29,429 bases of DNA from an uncultured Prevotellaceae bacterium (GCA_937877625.1 CALFJG010000006.1:1-29429); one strand, 5' to 3'. Positions 15,082 to 23,411 are shown, counted from the stretch's first letter. Made by a program: numbers and translations. Notes: a model not told the origin generated them from the letters alone.

Positions 15082-16560
15082 ATGAACAACAAGATATACG
15101 GCACACTTATCTTTGAGCTCTCGCGCCCCGGACGCAAAGGCTACAGCCTGCCACCTTGCGACATAAACGCCAAAGGCTTAAATGCACTCCCCGCCAATGT
15201 GCTACGCGAAGAAGCACCCGCCCTGCCCGAGGCCGATGAACAAACCGTGGCACGCCACTACACCAATATGTCAAACAACAACTTCGGCGTAGATACGGGT
15301 TTCTATCCCCTTGGCAGTTGCACAATGAAATACAACCCCAAGATCAACGAGGAGATGGCTGCTTTGCCCGCATTCACCACCCTCCATCCAGCACAGCCCG
15401 ACAACACCACACAAGGTGCCCTCCGACTCTACTACGAAGAACAACAGATGCTTTCGGAGATAGCCGGACTTTCGGAGTTCACACTAAATCCCTACGCTGG
15501 TGCCCACGGCGAACTCACGGGCTTAATGATTATCCGCGCCTACCACCGCAGCCGTGGCGACGAGAAACGCACAAAAATCATCGTACCCGACTCGGCTCAC
15601 GGCACAAACCCCGCCTCGGCTGCCGTGTGCGGACTGCAAATCGTGGAAGTAAAAAGCACAGAACGCGGCACCGTAGATGTGGAAGACCTTAAACCGCTGC
15701 TCGGCGACGACATCGCCGGAATGATGATGACCAACCCCAACACACTCGGCATCTTTGAGACCGAAATACCTGAGATAGCACGCCTGGTGCATGAGTGTGG
15801 CGGATTGATGTACTACGATGGAGCAAACCTCAACCCTATGCTCGGCGTGTGTCGCCCGGGCGATATGGGTTTTGACGTGATGCACATCAACCTGCACAAA
15901 ACATTTTCTACCCCTCACGGCGGCGGCGGGCCCGGCGACGGACCGGTAGGTGTGCGCAAAGGGCTGGAACAGTTCTTGCCCAACCCACGTGTGGTACGTA
16001 AAGAGGACGACACGTTCACTCTTGAATATAACGACAAAGCCCTCGGGAGCATCAGTACTTTCCTCGGCAACTATGGCATCATAGTTCGTGCCTACGCCTA
16101 TCTGCTTGCTTTGGGACGCGACGGATTTAAGATGGCCGGACGCCTCGCGGTGCTCAATGCCAATTATATTAAGGAGAAGCTCAAACAACACTACCTCCTA
16201 CCTATTGATGGCCTTTGCAAACACGAGTTTGTGTTTGACGGCCTACGACCCGAATATGGCGGAGACCACCACGACGATACACACGTAACAACACTTGACG
16301 TGGCAAAACGTTTGCTCGACCTCGGCTTCCATGCACCTACTATCTATTTCCCACTGCTCTTCCACGAAGCCCTAATGATAGAACCCACGGAAACAGAGAG
16401 CAAAGACACGCTCGATGCCTTCATCGCTGCAATGATACAAATTGCTGAAGAAGCAAAGAGCAACCCGCAAAACGTGAAATCAGCGCCGCATCACACGCCT
16501 GTCACGCGCCTTGACGACGTGAAAGCGGTGAAAGACGCTATATTTACTTATCAAGCCTAA
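15082..16560 (+). CDS. gcvPB: Glycine dehydrogenase (decarboxylating) subunit 2
   Basis: A 492-residue PLP-bearing subunit of the glycine cleavage P-protein. Landmarks are LGSCTMKYNPKINEEMA near residue 76, NPYAGAHGELTGLMIIRAYH and PDSAHGTNPASAAVCGL. The cofactor site is HINLHKTFSTPHGGGGPGDG, with Lys273 the expected Schiff-base lysine. FLGNYGIIVRAYAYL and a C-terminal domain follow. Its partner is subunit 1, encoded directly upstream. Aminomethyltransferase (GcvT) and carrier (GcvH) genes are not in the window; a dihydrolipoyl dehydrogenase gene lies 5.5 kb downstream. The gene converges on the nuclease-helicase gene across a 511-bp palindrome-rich junction. Confidence 0.95.
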   Translation: MNNKIYGTLIFELSRPGRKGYSLPPCDINAKGLNALPANVLREEAPALPEADEQTVARHYTNMSNNNFGVDTGFYPLGSCTMKYNPKINEEMAALPAFTTLHPAQPDNTTQGALRLYYEEQQMLSEIAGLSEFTLNPYAGAHGELTGLMIIRAYHRSRGDEKRTKIIVPDSAHGTNPASAAVCGLQIVEVKSTERGTVDVEDLKPLLGDDIAGMMMTNPNTLGIFETEIPEIARLVHECGGLMYYDGANLNPMLGVCRPGDMGFDVMHINLHKTFSTPHGGGGPGDGPVGVRKGLEQFLPNPRVVRKEDDTFTLEYNDKALGSISTFLGNYGIIVRAYAYLLALGRDGFKMAGRLAVLNANYIKEKLKQHYLLPIDGLCKHEFVFDGLRPEYGGDHHDDTHVTTLDVAKRLLDLGFHAPTIYFPLLFHEALMIEPTETESKDTLDAFIAAMIQIAEEAKSNPQNVKSAPHHTPVTRLDDVKAVKDAIFTYQA

Positions 16561-16647
16561 CGCGGCTAAATAGTATTCTCATCCAAGTTTTAGGAAGTAG
16601 TGAAAGCCTATCAGTGTCGTAGGTAAAGCTACCAAGGTCAACCCTCT

Positions 16648-16778
16648 GGGAACATAGGCGGCTCGCCTGCATCATTTTGCAGGCGAGCCGCGTGCGTTCC
16701 CACCGGCATCCTCGCCTGCATCATTTTGCAGGCGAGCCGCGTGCGTTCCTCTATGCAGGCGAGGCCGCGCGTACTCCC
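16648..16778. repeat. Tandem GC-rich hairpins in the gcvPB/helicase junction
   Basis: Two direct 39-bp copies (16662-16700 and 16711-16749) each form a hairpin of CTCGCCTGCA / TGCAGGCGAG around a TCATTT loop. A third partial copy runs 16754-16778. For the first unit, pairing extends to GGGAAC (16648-16653) and GTTCCC (16696-16701), giving 24-nt arms with only a 4-nt internal mismatch. No coding function is credible. Confidence 0.8.
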
Positions 16779-16790
16779 AGAGTCCGACCG

Positions 16791-16920
16791 TGTTTAAACA
16801 TAGTGCGTCCGCGAAAAAACTCGAGTGCTTTGATTTTAAAATCAACGCCTTTGATTTTGAAATCAAAGCCTTTGATTTTAAAATCAAAGCACTCGAGTTT
16901 AAAATCAATCGGACTATGCT
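16791..16920. repeat. 21-bp-period palindromic array within a long inverted repeat
   Basis: TTTGATTTT begins at 16829, 16850 and 16871, exactly 21 bp apart; each unit is itself near-palindromic (TTTGATTTTAAAATCAAA type). A diverged fourth unit follows at 16892. The set is enclosed by perfect 29-bp arms (16817-16845 and 16872-16900, with CTCGAG inside). Outer imperfect arms are GTTTAAACATAG at 16792-16803 and CTATGCTTAAAC at 16914-16925. Translations in either strand give 7-residue K/L/I/S or F/D/K/I repeats, which are by-products of the repeat. Confidence 0.85.
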
Positions 16921-17007
16921 TAAACTCCGTCCGACCTCTTTTCTCTTTCCCGCTTTTGCCCTGCTCACGTCGTTGATGCGGTTATGATTCAAGTGTCGGG
17001 AGAGAAG

Positions 17008-17061
17008 TTAAAGCAAAAAAGCCCAAGAGCGACAAAAAGCAGTCAATCACAGAAAGAGCAT
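17008..17061 (-). pseudogene. Possible decayed copy of the 26-codon micro-ORF at 26546-26626
   Basis: Starting at ATG 17061, the sequence shares ATGCTCTTTCT, the CTGCTTTT block and later CTCTTGG and TCTC/CCG blocks with the micro-ORF upstream of tsaD. Codon 5 is TGA here where the intact copy has TGG. The resemblance was aligned by eye over about 70 bases with small gaps and could be chance. Confidence 0.25.
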
Positions 17062-17071
17062 AAACCCTAAT

Positions 17072-20000
17072 TTATAGGACACCCCTTAATAAGTCTGCCG
17101 CAGCAGATTGCTTGATAAGGGCGGCATAGAGCGAGCTACGGCTTAGTAGTTCGGCATTTCCCACCATAAAAAACTGTAGGCGCGCACGTGTGGTGGCTAC
17201 ATTGAGTTTGCGATCTACTTGTTGGCCATTGATAAGCACGGGAGAACTTATCATAGCAAGTTGCCAAGGACGCGAGACAGTGGTACAGAACACGATGATG
17301 TCGCGTTGCGAACCTTGGTAGCACTCCACAGTATCTATAGTCATTTGCTCGGCCTGCGCAACACCTTGCTCGCGTAAAGCCTGACGCACACGATTTATCT
17401 GCGCACGAAACGGCACGATAACGCCTACTTGCCGCGCGGCGTCGAATTTGGCATCGGCGCGTCTATAAATATCGCACAAGGCACGTATCAGGCGTGCCGT
17501 GGCACGTGCTTGCGGGTTATTGGTCTTAAAGTTGTCGGAGGCATCAGCCTCTGTCACGTCAATAAATCCTAAGCGCGTGGATACAGCAAAATGCTCCCAC
17601 GCATCACACGGCGCGGGGAGTTGTAGTATGGCTTGTTGGTGGGGTAACGGCACGGGCAGTAACGCACCGCCATAGAAAGCCTTTGAAGCATACGCCGCCA
17701 CATCGGGATGCATACGCCCCTGGTGGGTTAGTGTAGCAACGAGCGATGTAAGTCCGTCGCGCTGCGCAAGGCGATAGAGGCGTTCAAAGAGCGAAGAGCG
17801 CAAATCAAAAAGCCCGGCGCGTTGTAACGTAGCATCTGACACCACGGTCTGCTCCTCTGCTTGCAACACCACAGCGGGGAGTTGTTTGTGGTCGCCCACC
17901 ATCACAAAACTCGGAAGATAGGGTTCTCCGTTGTCGTCGGTAGCACAAAGAAGCGTCAGCAACTGTGGCTCCAAGATTTGCGATGCCTCATCAATCACCA
18001 CGCGTGCGAACCTTTTCACACGAAAGAGCTCCATACGTCGCGAAAGAGTTAGCACCGTACCTACCACGACAGGCACGGCATCAAGCAGTACGCGCAGTTC
18101 GTGGCGGCTGCGGTTTTTCACTAACTCGCTCAGCAAGCGTGGCTGAAAAGCCTCGCCACAACTGGCGGCATTGCCTATCCTAACATAGCGCACGTTGGCC
18201 TCCTCCAGCATAGCACAAATCTCGTCCACAGCACGATTGGTGTATGCGGTGAGTAAGAGCGCGGGCTGAGGCGTTTGCTCCTTATTATATATATATGACG
18301 CAAGAAAATTGAGCGTCAAGGCACGCAGTGCCACACTGGTTTTCCCCGTCCCGGGGGGGCCGACAAGCAGGAAATAGTCTGGGGCGGAGAGCGCACGTGC
18401 CACAATGTTGTCCACGGCAGGATTTGTCGTTACAAACACCGGTACCGGTGCTGTGGTACGTGCCCGCCGCCTGCCGAGCAACAAATCGCGACGCATCGCT
18501 GACGTAGCGGCAAAATGCCATAACCCCTCAAAACCGCTCGCTACACCAACGTCCATATGGTCGTGTTCTACAGCATAGCGTGTCGTGGGATCAGTAAAGC
18601 GGCGCGTACTCTGAGGATAAAGCAGACGTAGCCTGAGGAAAGCGGATGTAATATCTACCACAAAAGCACGATAGAGCGGCTGGTTGATGGCTGTGGCCTG
18701 CGGTGCCGACCACCGATAGAGTATCACGGCATCGCCTGCACGGAACGAGGGTGTAACATTGTTCTCTTGCGCATCTATAGCAAAAGAGATGACACCCGAA
18801 AGAGTCGAAGACCCACCAGCAAAGAGCGTGTCATTGCCAGTGGCTATCGATTGTTGCTCGGCGGCCACAAAACGCAGGTTGGCGAGCATCTCGCCTGACG
18901 CTATCTTACTCATCGCACCCTGTGACCAGGTACGCGCAAAACCACGTGTAGAAAACGGACGCCCATCGCTGGTCTTGCCCATCCACAGTTCACGCGCCAA
19001 GAAACGGGCAAAAGCACAGAAGTACGTTTTTGCTGTTTCGTCCAACGTTTGCAGCGGACGGCAGACACGCTCCAGCTCCGGACGAAAGAGGCGGTGGTAA
19101 ATGCTATCGTCGCAGCCACGCACATTGAGGGCCTCGGGAGTGAGTAGTTTGAGTACACGCTCAGCACCGTGGGAGGCGATATACTGCATCATTAACACGA
19201 TGCGATTGCGCAGATTTAGGGCATCGGTCACTGCGGCATAAGCACGTCGTTGAGGCATTAAGGTCGGATAGCGCGAATACCATAGATAAGCAGTGATTTC
19301 GGCTGGTCGCACACCAAAGTTACGCCGCATCATTTCGGCATAGAGCAGGAGTTGCATACGATGCATACGCTGCGGCTCAAGGGGTGTCGTCTCACGCGCA
19401 CGTCCGCTCTTTAGTTCCACCACCGTACGCCCATCGGCACTCATCATATCTAAACGCCCACTTAGCCCCAGCGCCGGACAGAGCAACGTGGGTTCAAGCA
19501 TCAAGTCCTCGCGCCGCAGCCCTATCGCTGGCGTGCTAAAATCGGTATGCAAACCTCGATAGATATGCTCAAACTGCTCCTGTTGCGCACGGGCAAAACC
19601 CTTTCCCAACCCATCGCCAAGGGAAAGGAAATCGAGCGGCGCATCGGCAAAAGCCTTTCGCAGGGCCGCGCGTTGAATATCCTCGGGACGAGCCTCGGCA
19701 GGAGCATGAACAACGCTGTCAACAAACTCGTTGGCCACGTTACCCAAGACAATAGCACACGAGGTTTCGCGTGGAGAGAGGAGGCGAAGCAGATAGTTTT
19801 GTGGTGTTTCGCCGTAGTAAGCCATACAACCGGCAAGAGTGCTGATGTCTAAGAGATAGTCGGGTTCTATTATAATATAGCGCGCACAAAGCCTGCTATT
19901 GCTCACCTCGCAGTCTATAAGGTTCAACGTCAATCCCTTATGTAGGAGTGAATGTGTCGGCTGCATCAATTCCGTGGTAGTGAGCAGCATCGTGTCGCCA

Positions 20001-20449
20001 AACTCGGTAAGTACGCTCACACCGCTTGCATCTGTACTCATCACCACAGCACGAAAACCAGCGGGTGTTTCGGACAGTTGTGTAGGTAATTGCCTATCTG
20101 CCTGCTTACTGTGTTTTTTCTTAGAACCATTTTCATTCTGCAATGCCTCCATAAAAGACATCACAATGTGGGTATCAGTTTTAAGCGTTGAGAGCGCGGG
20201 AGGATTATCGCCTTTCAGCACGCTCTCAGCACGGCGGCGCACGGCATCGATATCGCGAAGCTGAATGCCGCGTTGCTTACACACCATCGCCAACTGGGTG
20301 AATAACGAGGTGTAACGCAGGGAGTCTCCTGACGTAGCGGTAGCAAGCAGGGCTTGCATCACGTCGTACAATACGCCATAGCCGCGAGCCACATCTGTCT
20401 CGGCTACCACATCTTGAACAATCGCGGAGATTTCAGAGGGGGAGAGCAT
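17072..20449 (-). CDS. Dna2-like protein: PD-(D/E)XK nuclease fused to superfamily 1 helicase
   Basis: A 1125-residue DNA-processing protein. An N-terminal region of unknown fold (1-200) is followed by a Cas4/Dna2-type nuclease. Its likely active-site residues are Asp333 (GRLDMM), Glu345 and Lys347 (VVELKSGR), with a QLLLY motif at 366-370. The C-terminal half is an SF1B helicase of the DNA2/NAM7 group: Walker A LLVGPPGTGKTS near 692, Walker B VIDEASQILEPQ near 820, motif III MVGDHKQLPAVV, and late motifs TIDTVECYQGSQRD and LNVATTRARLQFFMVGN. The four cysteines that hold the Fe-S cluster in Dna2 and Cas4 are not evident in the usual spacing. A likely role is flap or end processing in replication or repair. 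The gene follows the MltF-like gene by 73 bases on the same strand. Confidence 0.9.
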   Translation of the reverse strand: MLSPSEISAIVQDVVAETDVARGYGVLYDVMQALLATATSGDSLRYTSLFTQLAMVCKQRGIQLRDIDAVRRRAESVLKGDNPPALSTLKTDTHIVMSFMEALQNENGSKKKHSKQADRQLPTQLSETPAGFRAVVMSTDASGVSVLTEFGDTMLLTTTELMQPTHSLLHKGLTLNLIDCEVSNSRLCARYIIIEPDYLLDISTLAGCMAYYGETPQNYLLRLLSPRETSCAIVLGNVANEFVDSVVHAPAEARPEDIQRAALRKAFADAPLDFLSLGDGLGKGFARAQQEQFEHIYRGLHTDFSTPAIGLRREDLMLEPTLLCPALGLSGRLDMMSADGRTVVELKSGRARETTPLEPQRMHRMQLLLYAEMMRRNFGVRPAEITAYLWYSRYPTLMPQRRAYAAVTDALNLRNRIVLMMQYIASHGAERVLKLLTPEALNVRGCDDSIYHRLFRPELERVCRPLQTLDETAKTYFCAFARFLARELWMGKTSDGRPFSTRGFARTWSQGAMSKIASGEMLANLRFVAAEQQSIATGNDTLFAGGSSTLSGVISFAIDAQENNVTPSFRAGDAVILYRWSAPQATAINQPLYRAFVVDITSAFLRLRLLYPQSTRRFTDPTTRYAVEHDHMDVGVASGFEGLWHFAATSAMRRDLLLGRRRARTTAPVPVFVTTNPAVDNIVARALSAPDYFLLVGPPGTGKTSVALRALTLNFLASYIYNKEQTPQPALLLTAYTNRAVDEICAMLEEANVRYVRIGNAASCGEAFQPRLLSELVKNRSRHELRVLLDAVPVVVGTVLTLSRRMELFRVKRFARVVIDEASQILEPQLLTLLCATDDNGEPYLPSFVMVGDHKQLPAVVLQAEEQTVVSDATLQRAGLFDLRSSLFERLYRLAQRDGLTSLVATLTHQGRMHPDVAAYASKAFYGGALLPVPLPHQQAILQLPAPCDAWEHFAVSTRLGFIDVTEADASDNFKTNNPQARATARLIRALCDIYRRADAKFDAARQVGVIVPFRAQINRVRQALREQGVAQAEQMTIDTVECYQGSQRDIIVFCTTVSRPWQLAMISSPVLINGQQVDRKLNVATTRARLQFFMVGNAELLSRSSLYAALIKQSAAADLLRGVL

Positions 20450-20500
20450 ATAAAGGATGCTATTTGCAACCGCTTCCTAAAAAGGACAATAGCATTTGTT

Positions 20501-20508
20501 GGGGGGGG
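20501..20508. repeat. G8 homopolymer in the leader of the nuclease-helicase gene
   Basis: Eight consecutive G on the plus strand (C on the coding strand), 52 bases upstream of the helicase start and 15 bases past the MltF-like stop. Long G/C tracts can slip during replication; whether this one varies is unknown. Confidence 0.6.
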
Positions 20509-20522
20509 TATCAATTAGAGAA

Positions 20523-21842
20523 TCACTTGCTTGTTGAAGTATCACCTGCAACGTGTAGCAAGCGTGGGTCGTTTGGGCCGAGTATCTGCGTGCCTTGTGT
20601 GAAGCGGTTGGGACGCGCCTTTTGTGGCTGCGGGTGGGGACGCGCTGTAGCGGCACGTGCCTCGGGTGTGACAATGAGTGAGGCGGTATCAACAGATAAG
20701 CCTTTGTCGTCGGGGTAGCGTGGCACGGAGGTAGGCAAGTGTTTAATATACTGCTCCCAGCGGCGCATCACCTTAATGACGTGCATCACGGTCTCTTCGC
20801 CTATCATAACACCGTGACGCACAGCGGGATGGCGATAGCCCTCGGGACGCGAGAGGAAGAGGCAATAGCGACTCACGTCCTGCCACGATTGTACGTTGCC
20901 GTTTTCGCGCCGGCAAAGTTCCTGGGCATCGCGTATGTGGCCGCCACCGCAATTGTAGGCCGCCACCACAAACTTCATCCGCTCGTAGCGGTCGTGGATG
21001 TCGGAAAAATCGTTGATAATATCTTTCAGATGGCACGCCGCCACAGATACATTCTGACGCGGTTCCAAGAAGTCGGACACGCCATAGTTCGCTGCGGTGT
21101 AGTCCATCACCTGCATCAGTCCGCGTGCCCCTGCCCCACTCACCGCATTGGGATCAAAGCCGCTCTCTTCGTAGCAAAGAGCGGCAATTAAGTGCCAGTC
21201 CCAACCGGTAGCCTTTGCTGCGTCTTTGAATAGTGCATCGTAGATTGAAATAATATCTTTTTCAAGACTGATATACGGGGCTTGGACGTGTTTCCTGATA
21301 CTTCCGCGCTGCCTGAGGAAACGAAAGAGACGCGCCTCCACGCTGTCGCAAAGCTCCGCGGTGGCCCACTCCTCCAAAGCCTCGGCGAGGGCGGTAGCTC
21401 CTTGTCGCACTGCCCAAGAGCCTCGGGTCAGGGTGTCGCGCGGGGCTGACGGGGTGACGGGTAATGTATCGAGGGCTGCGGCATTAAGCCAGAGGGCATA
21501 AACATCTATGCTGTCGTTATGAGCCAAAGAAAGAAAAGCAGCGGTATCGGGTGCTACTACCACCCGCAAACGAACTCCGAGATGTGATGCCAAACTATCG
21601 GCAAGGGCGTATTGCAAACCTATTATAGTGTCGTCGAAAGCGGTATAAGTGTCCGCACCGTGCAAGGTGGCAACTACTATTTCACCGCAGGAGAGGATGC
21701 TGTCCAAGTCCCACACGGGTTTATGCTGTTGTGCAAGGGTGTCGGTCGGTGTAGCAAGCCTATTGACCTTATCGCCACCGCAGCCCGAAAGACCGAGAGC
21801 GAGAAAGAGTATAAAAAGGAAAAAGGCAAAAGAACGGTTCAT
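20523..21842 (-). CDS. MltF-like membrane-bound lytic transglycosylase (lipoprotein)
   Basis: A 439-residue lipoprotein from ATG 21842, with signal MNRSFAFFLFILFLALGLSGC (Cys21 lipidated). Residues about 50-190 resemble a solute-binding domain of the SBP_bac_3 type (GEIVVATLHGAD, GLQYALADSLASHLGVRLRV), as in MltF. It looks shortened in its second lobe. The lytic transglycosylase domain follows with catalytic Glu in ALCYEESGFDPNAVS, then GARGLMQVMDYTA and VVAAYNCGGGHIRDA. The C-terminal ~50 residues are P/R/A-rich. The enzyme cleaves peptidoglycan glycan strands to 1,6-anhydro products. An ATG at 21911 would add an unlikely extension before the signal peptide and lies upstream of the -7 element. 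It is probably co-transcribed with the nuclease-helicase. Confidence 0.88.
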   Translation of the reverse strand: MNRSFAFFLFILFLALGLSGCGGDKVNRLATPTDTLAQQHKPVWDLDSILSCGEIVVATLHGADTYTAFDDTIIGLQYALADSLASHLGVRLRVVVAPDTAAFLSLAHNDSIDVYALWLNAAALDTLPVTPSAPRDTLTRGSWAVRQGATALAEALEEWATAELCDSVEARLFRFLRQRGSIRKHVQAPYISLEKDIISIYDALFKDAAKATGWDWHLIAALCYEESGFDPNAVSGAGARGLMQVMDYTAANYGVSDFLEPRQNVSVAACHLKDIINDFSDIHDRYERMKFVVAAYNCGGGHIRDAQELCRRENGNVQSWQDVSRYCLFLSRPEGYRHPAVRHGVMIGEETVMHVIKVMRRWEQYIKHLPTSVPRYPDDKGLSVDTASLIVTPEARAATARPHPQPQKARPNRFTQGTQILGPNDPRLLHVAGDTSTSK

Positions 21843-21851
21843 AAGCAGGGG

Positions 21852-21859
21852 CAAAAGTA
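21852..21859 (-). promoter_or_regulatory. -7 element (TACTTTTG) for the MltF-like gene
   Basis: TACTTTTG on the minus strand ends 9 bases before the chosen ATG. A TTG lies 25 bases upstream, longer than usual. The position supports the 21842 start and predicts a nearly leaderless mRNA. Confidence 0.55.
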
Positions 21860-21929
21860 CGAAAATAAAGCATACGTCACGTGCCAACCCTTTTGTTTCG
21901 CCCGAATACACGCTTTTTCAGTGCCAAAC

Positions 21930-21960
21930 TTGTTGCATACGCAATTATTCACTATTTTAG
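21930..21960 (+). promoter_or_regulatory. Possible promoter for lpdA (TTG-N20-TATTTTAG)
   Basis: TTG at 21930-21932 and TATTTTAG at 21953-21960 have the right spacing, but the -7 element deviates from TAnnTTTG in one base. The leader to ATG 22022 would be about 55 bases. Confidence 0.3.
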
Positions 21961-22021
21961 CGGCGCAAAACAAAGCACATTATTTTTTCGCTCTTTATTC
22001 TTTTATAGATTGTCTATCCCT

Positions 22022-23377
22022 ATGACCGACCTAATCATTATTGGCGCAGGCCCCGGCGGTTACGAAACCGCAGTGCGCGCCGCCGCACTGGGTTTGCAAA
22101 CAACTATCATAGAAGCCGCTACGCCAGGCGGCACATGTCTGAACCAAGGCTGCATCCCGACGAAATGTCTATGTCGCAGTGCAGAGTTGCTCACCGAGGC
22201 AAGGGAAGCCGCTACGTATGGCGTAGAAACAGGCCGTGTGAGCTTCGACCTCGCCACTGCCATAACACGCAAAGACAACGTGGTAGCACAGCTGGTGCAG
22301 GGCGTACGCGGACTGCTCACCAAACCAGGCATTACTCTCATTGAAGGACACGGAAAGATTGATGCCGAGCACAACGTGGTGGTAGAGAAAACAGATGGCA
22401 CACACGAGACACTTCAAGCCAAACACATCATCATTGCTACGGGCAGCGAAACGAAATACCTTCCTATTCCCGGTGCTAACAGCCGTGATGTCGTGACGAG
22501 TACGGAACTGCTCGCCGCAACAACCCTGCCAAAACGTCTCTGTGTAATAGGCGGCGGGGTAATAGGAATGGAGTTTGCAAGCATCTTCAATGCTTTTGGC
22601 TCGCAGGTGAGCGTGGTGGAGTATTGCAAAGAAATCCTTCCCGCCATCGACAAAGACATTGCAAAGCGCTTGCGCACATCAATGAAAAAACGTGGCGTAG
22701 ATTTCCACGTAGGGGCAGCGGTAACCGCGATAGAGGAGCTGTCCGAAAGCAGTGTCGTGGTGTTCTCCGAGAAAGGTAAAGAACAACGCCTTGAGGCCGA
22801 TGTGGTATTGATGGCTGTGGGGCGCGCCCCACGCTTACACGGCATTGGGCTGGAAGACGCAGGCATCGACTTTACTCCGCGTGGCATCCACGTTGACAAC
22901 GATATGCAAACCAACGTGGCGGGTATCTACGCTATCGGCGACGTGAATGGTCTTTGCCCTCTGGCACACGCCGCAACGTTCCAAGGCTACCGCGCCCTAC
23001 ATCACATCACCGCCAGCACGGCGCGCACCGCCGATCTCTCACTCGTGCCAGCAGCTGTATTCACCGTACCCGAGGTGGCTACCGTAGGACGTAGTGAGGA
23101 CGACCTCAAAGCTGCCGGCGTGGCTTGCCATGTGGGAAAGAGTTTCTATCGCGCCAATGGCAAGTCGCTCGCTATGGGTAGCGACGAGGGAATGGTGAAA
23201 CTTGTCAGTGGCGAGGACGGCACGCTACTGGGTTGCCAAGTACTCGGAGCGCATGCCGCCGACCTGGTTCACGAAGTGGCGGTGCTAATGGCTGTGGGCG
23301 GCACAGTAGAACAACTGCGCACCACCATCCACGCACACCCCACACTCTCCGAACTCATTCTATCTGCTTCCGAATAA
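22022..23377 (+). CDS. lpdA: Dihydrolipoyl dehydrogenase (E3 / glycine cleavage L-protein)
   Basis: A 451-residue FAD flavoprotein that reoxidises dihydrolipoamide with NAD+. The start MTDLIIIGAGPGGYE is the FAD-binding Rossmann motif, so the ATG at 22022 is preferred to upstream in-frame ATGs. The redox disulfide is Cys39 and Cys44 in GGTCLNQGCIPTK. The NAD site is CVIGGGVIGMEFASIF, and the second FAD contact is TNVAGIYAIGDVNG. The dimer-interface His-Glu pair is in IHAHPTLSE near the C-terminus. It could serve glycine cleavage (gcvPA-gcvPB lies 5.5 kb away) or 2-oxoacid dehydrogenases. The marR-type gene follows after 34 bases, likely in one operon. Confidence 0.94.
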   Translation: MTDLIIIGAGPGGYETAVRAAALGLQTTIIEAATPGGTCLNQGCIPTKCLCRSAELLTEAREAATYGVETGRVSFDLATAITRKDNVVAQLVQGVRGLLTKPGITLIEGHGKIDAEHNVVVEKTDGTHETLQAKHIIIATGSETKYLPIPGANSRDVVTSTELLAATTLPKRLCVIGGGVIGMEFASIFNAFGSQVSVVEYCKEILPAIDKDIAKRLRTSMKKRGVDFHVGAAVTAIEELSESSVVVFSEKGKEQRLEADVVLMAVGRAPRLHGIGLEDAGIDFTPRGIHVDNDMQTNVAGIYAIGDVNGLCPLAHAATFQGYRALHHITASTARTADLSLVPAAVFTVPEVATVGRSEDDLKAAGVACHVGKSFYRANGKSLAMGSDEGMVKLVSGEDGTLLGCQVLGAHAADLVHEVAVLMAVGGTVEQLRTTIHAHPTLSELILSASE

Positions 23378-23411
23378 ACTTTGCCTCACAAAAAACATTC
23401 TCGCAAAAACT

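Larger units (their letters stand above)
16561..17071. other. Gene-free convergent junction
   Basis: 511 bases between the stops of gcvPB (+) and the nuclease-helicase (-). It contains the two palindromic arrays listed separately and, at 17008-17061, a possible decayed micro-ORF. The open frames across it consist of repeat-derived residues and are not accepted as genes. Confidence 0.7.

Noticed and set aside
16640..16780. CRISPR array
   Set aside because: The direct repeats are palindromic and separated by 10 bases rather than unique 30-base spacers, with only two full copies and no cas genes.
16672..16992. Open frames on both strands with repeated LILKSKA or FDFKIKA peptides
   Set aside because: They are translations of the 21-bp palindromic array. 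Period divisible by three keeps frames open on both strands, and the peptides have no other credible content.
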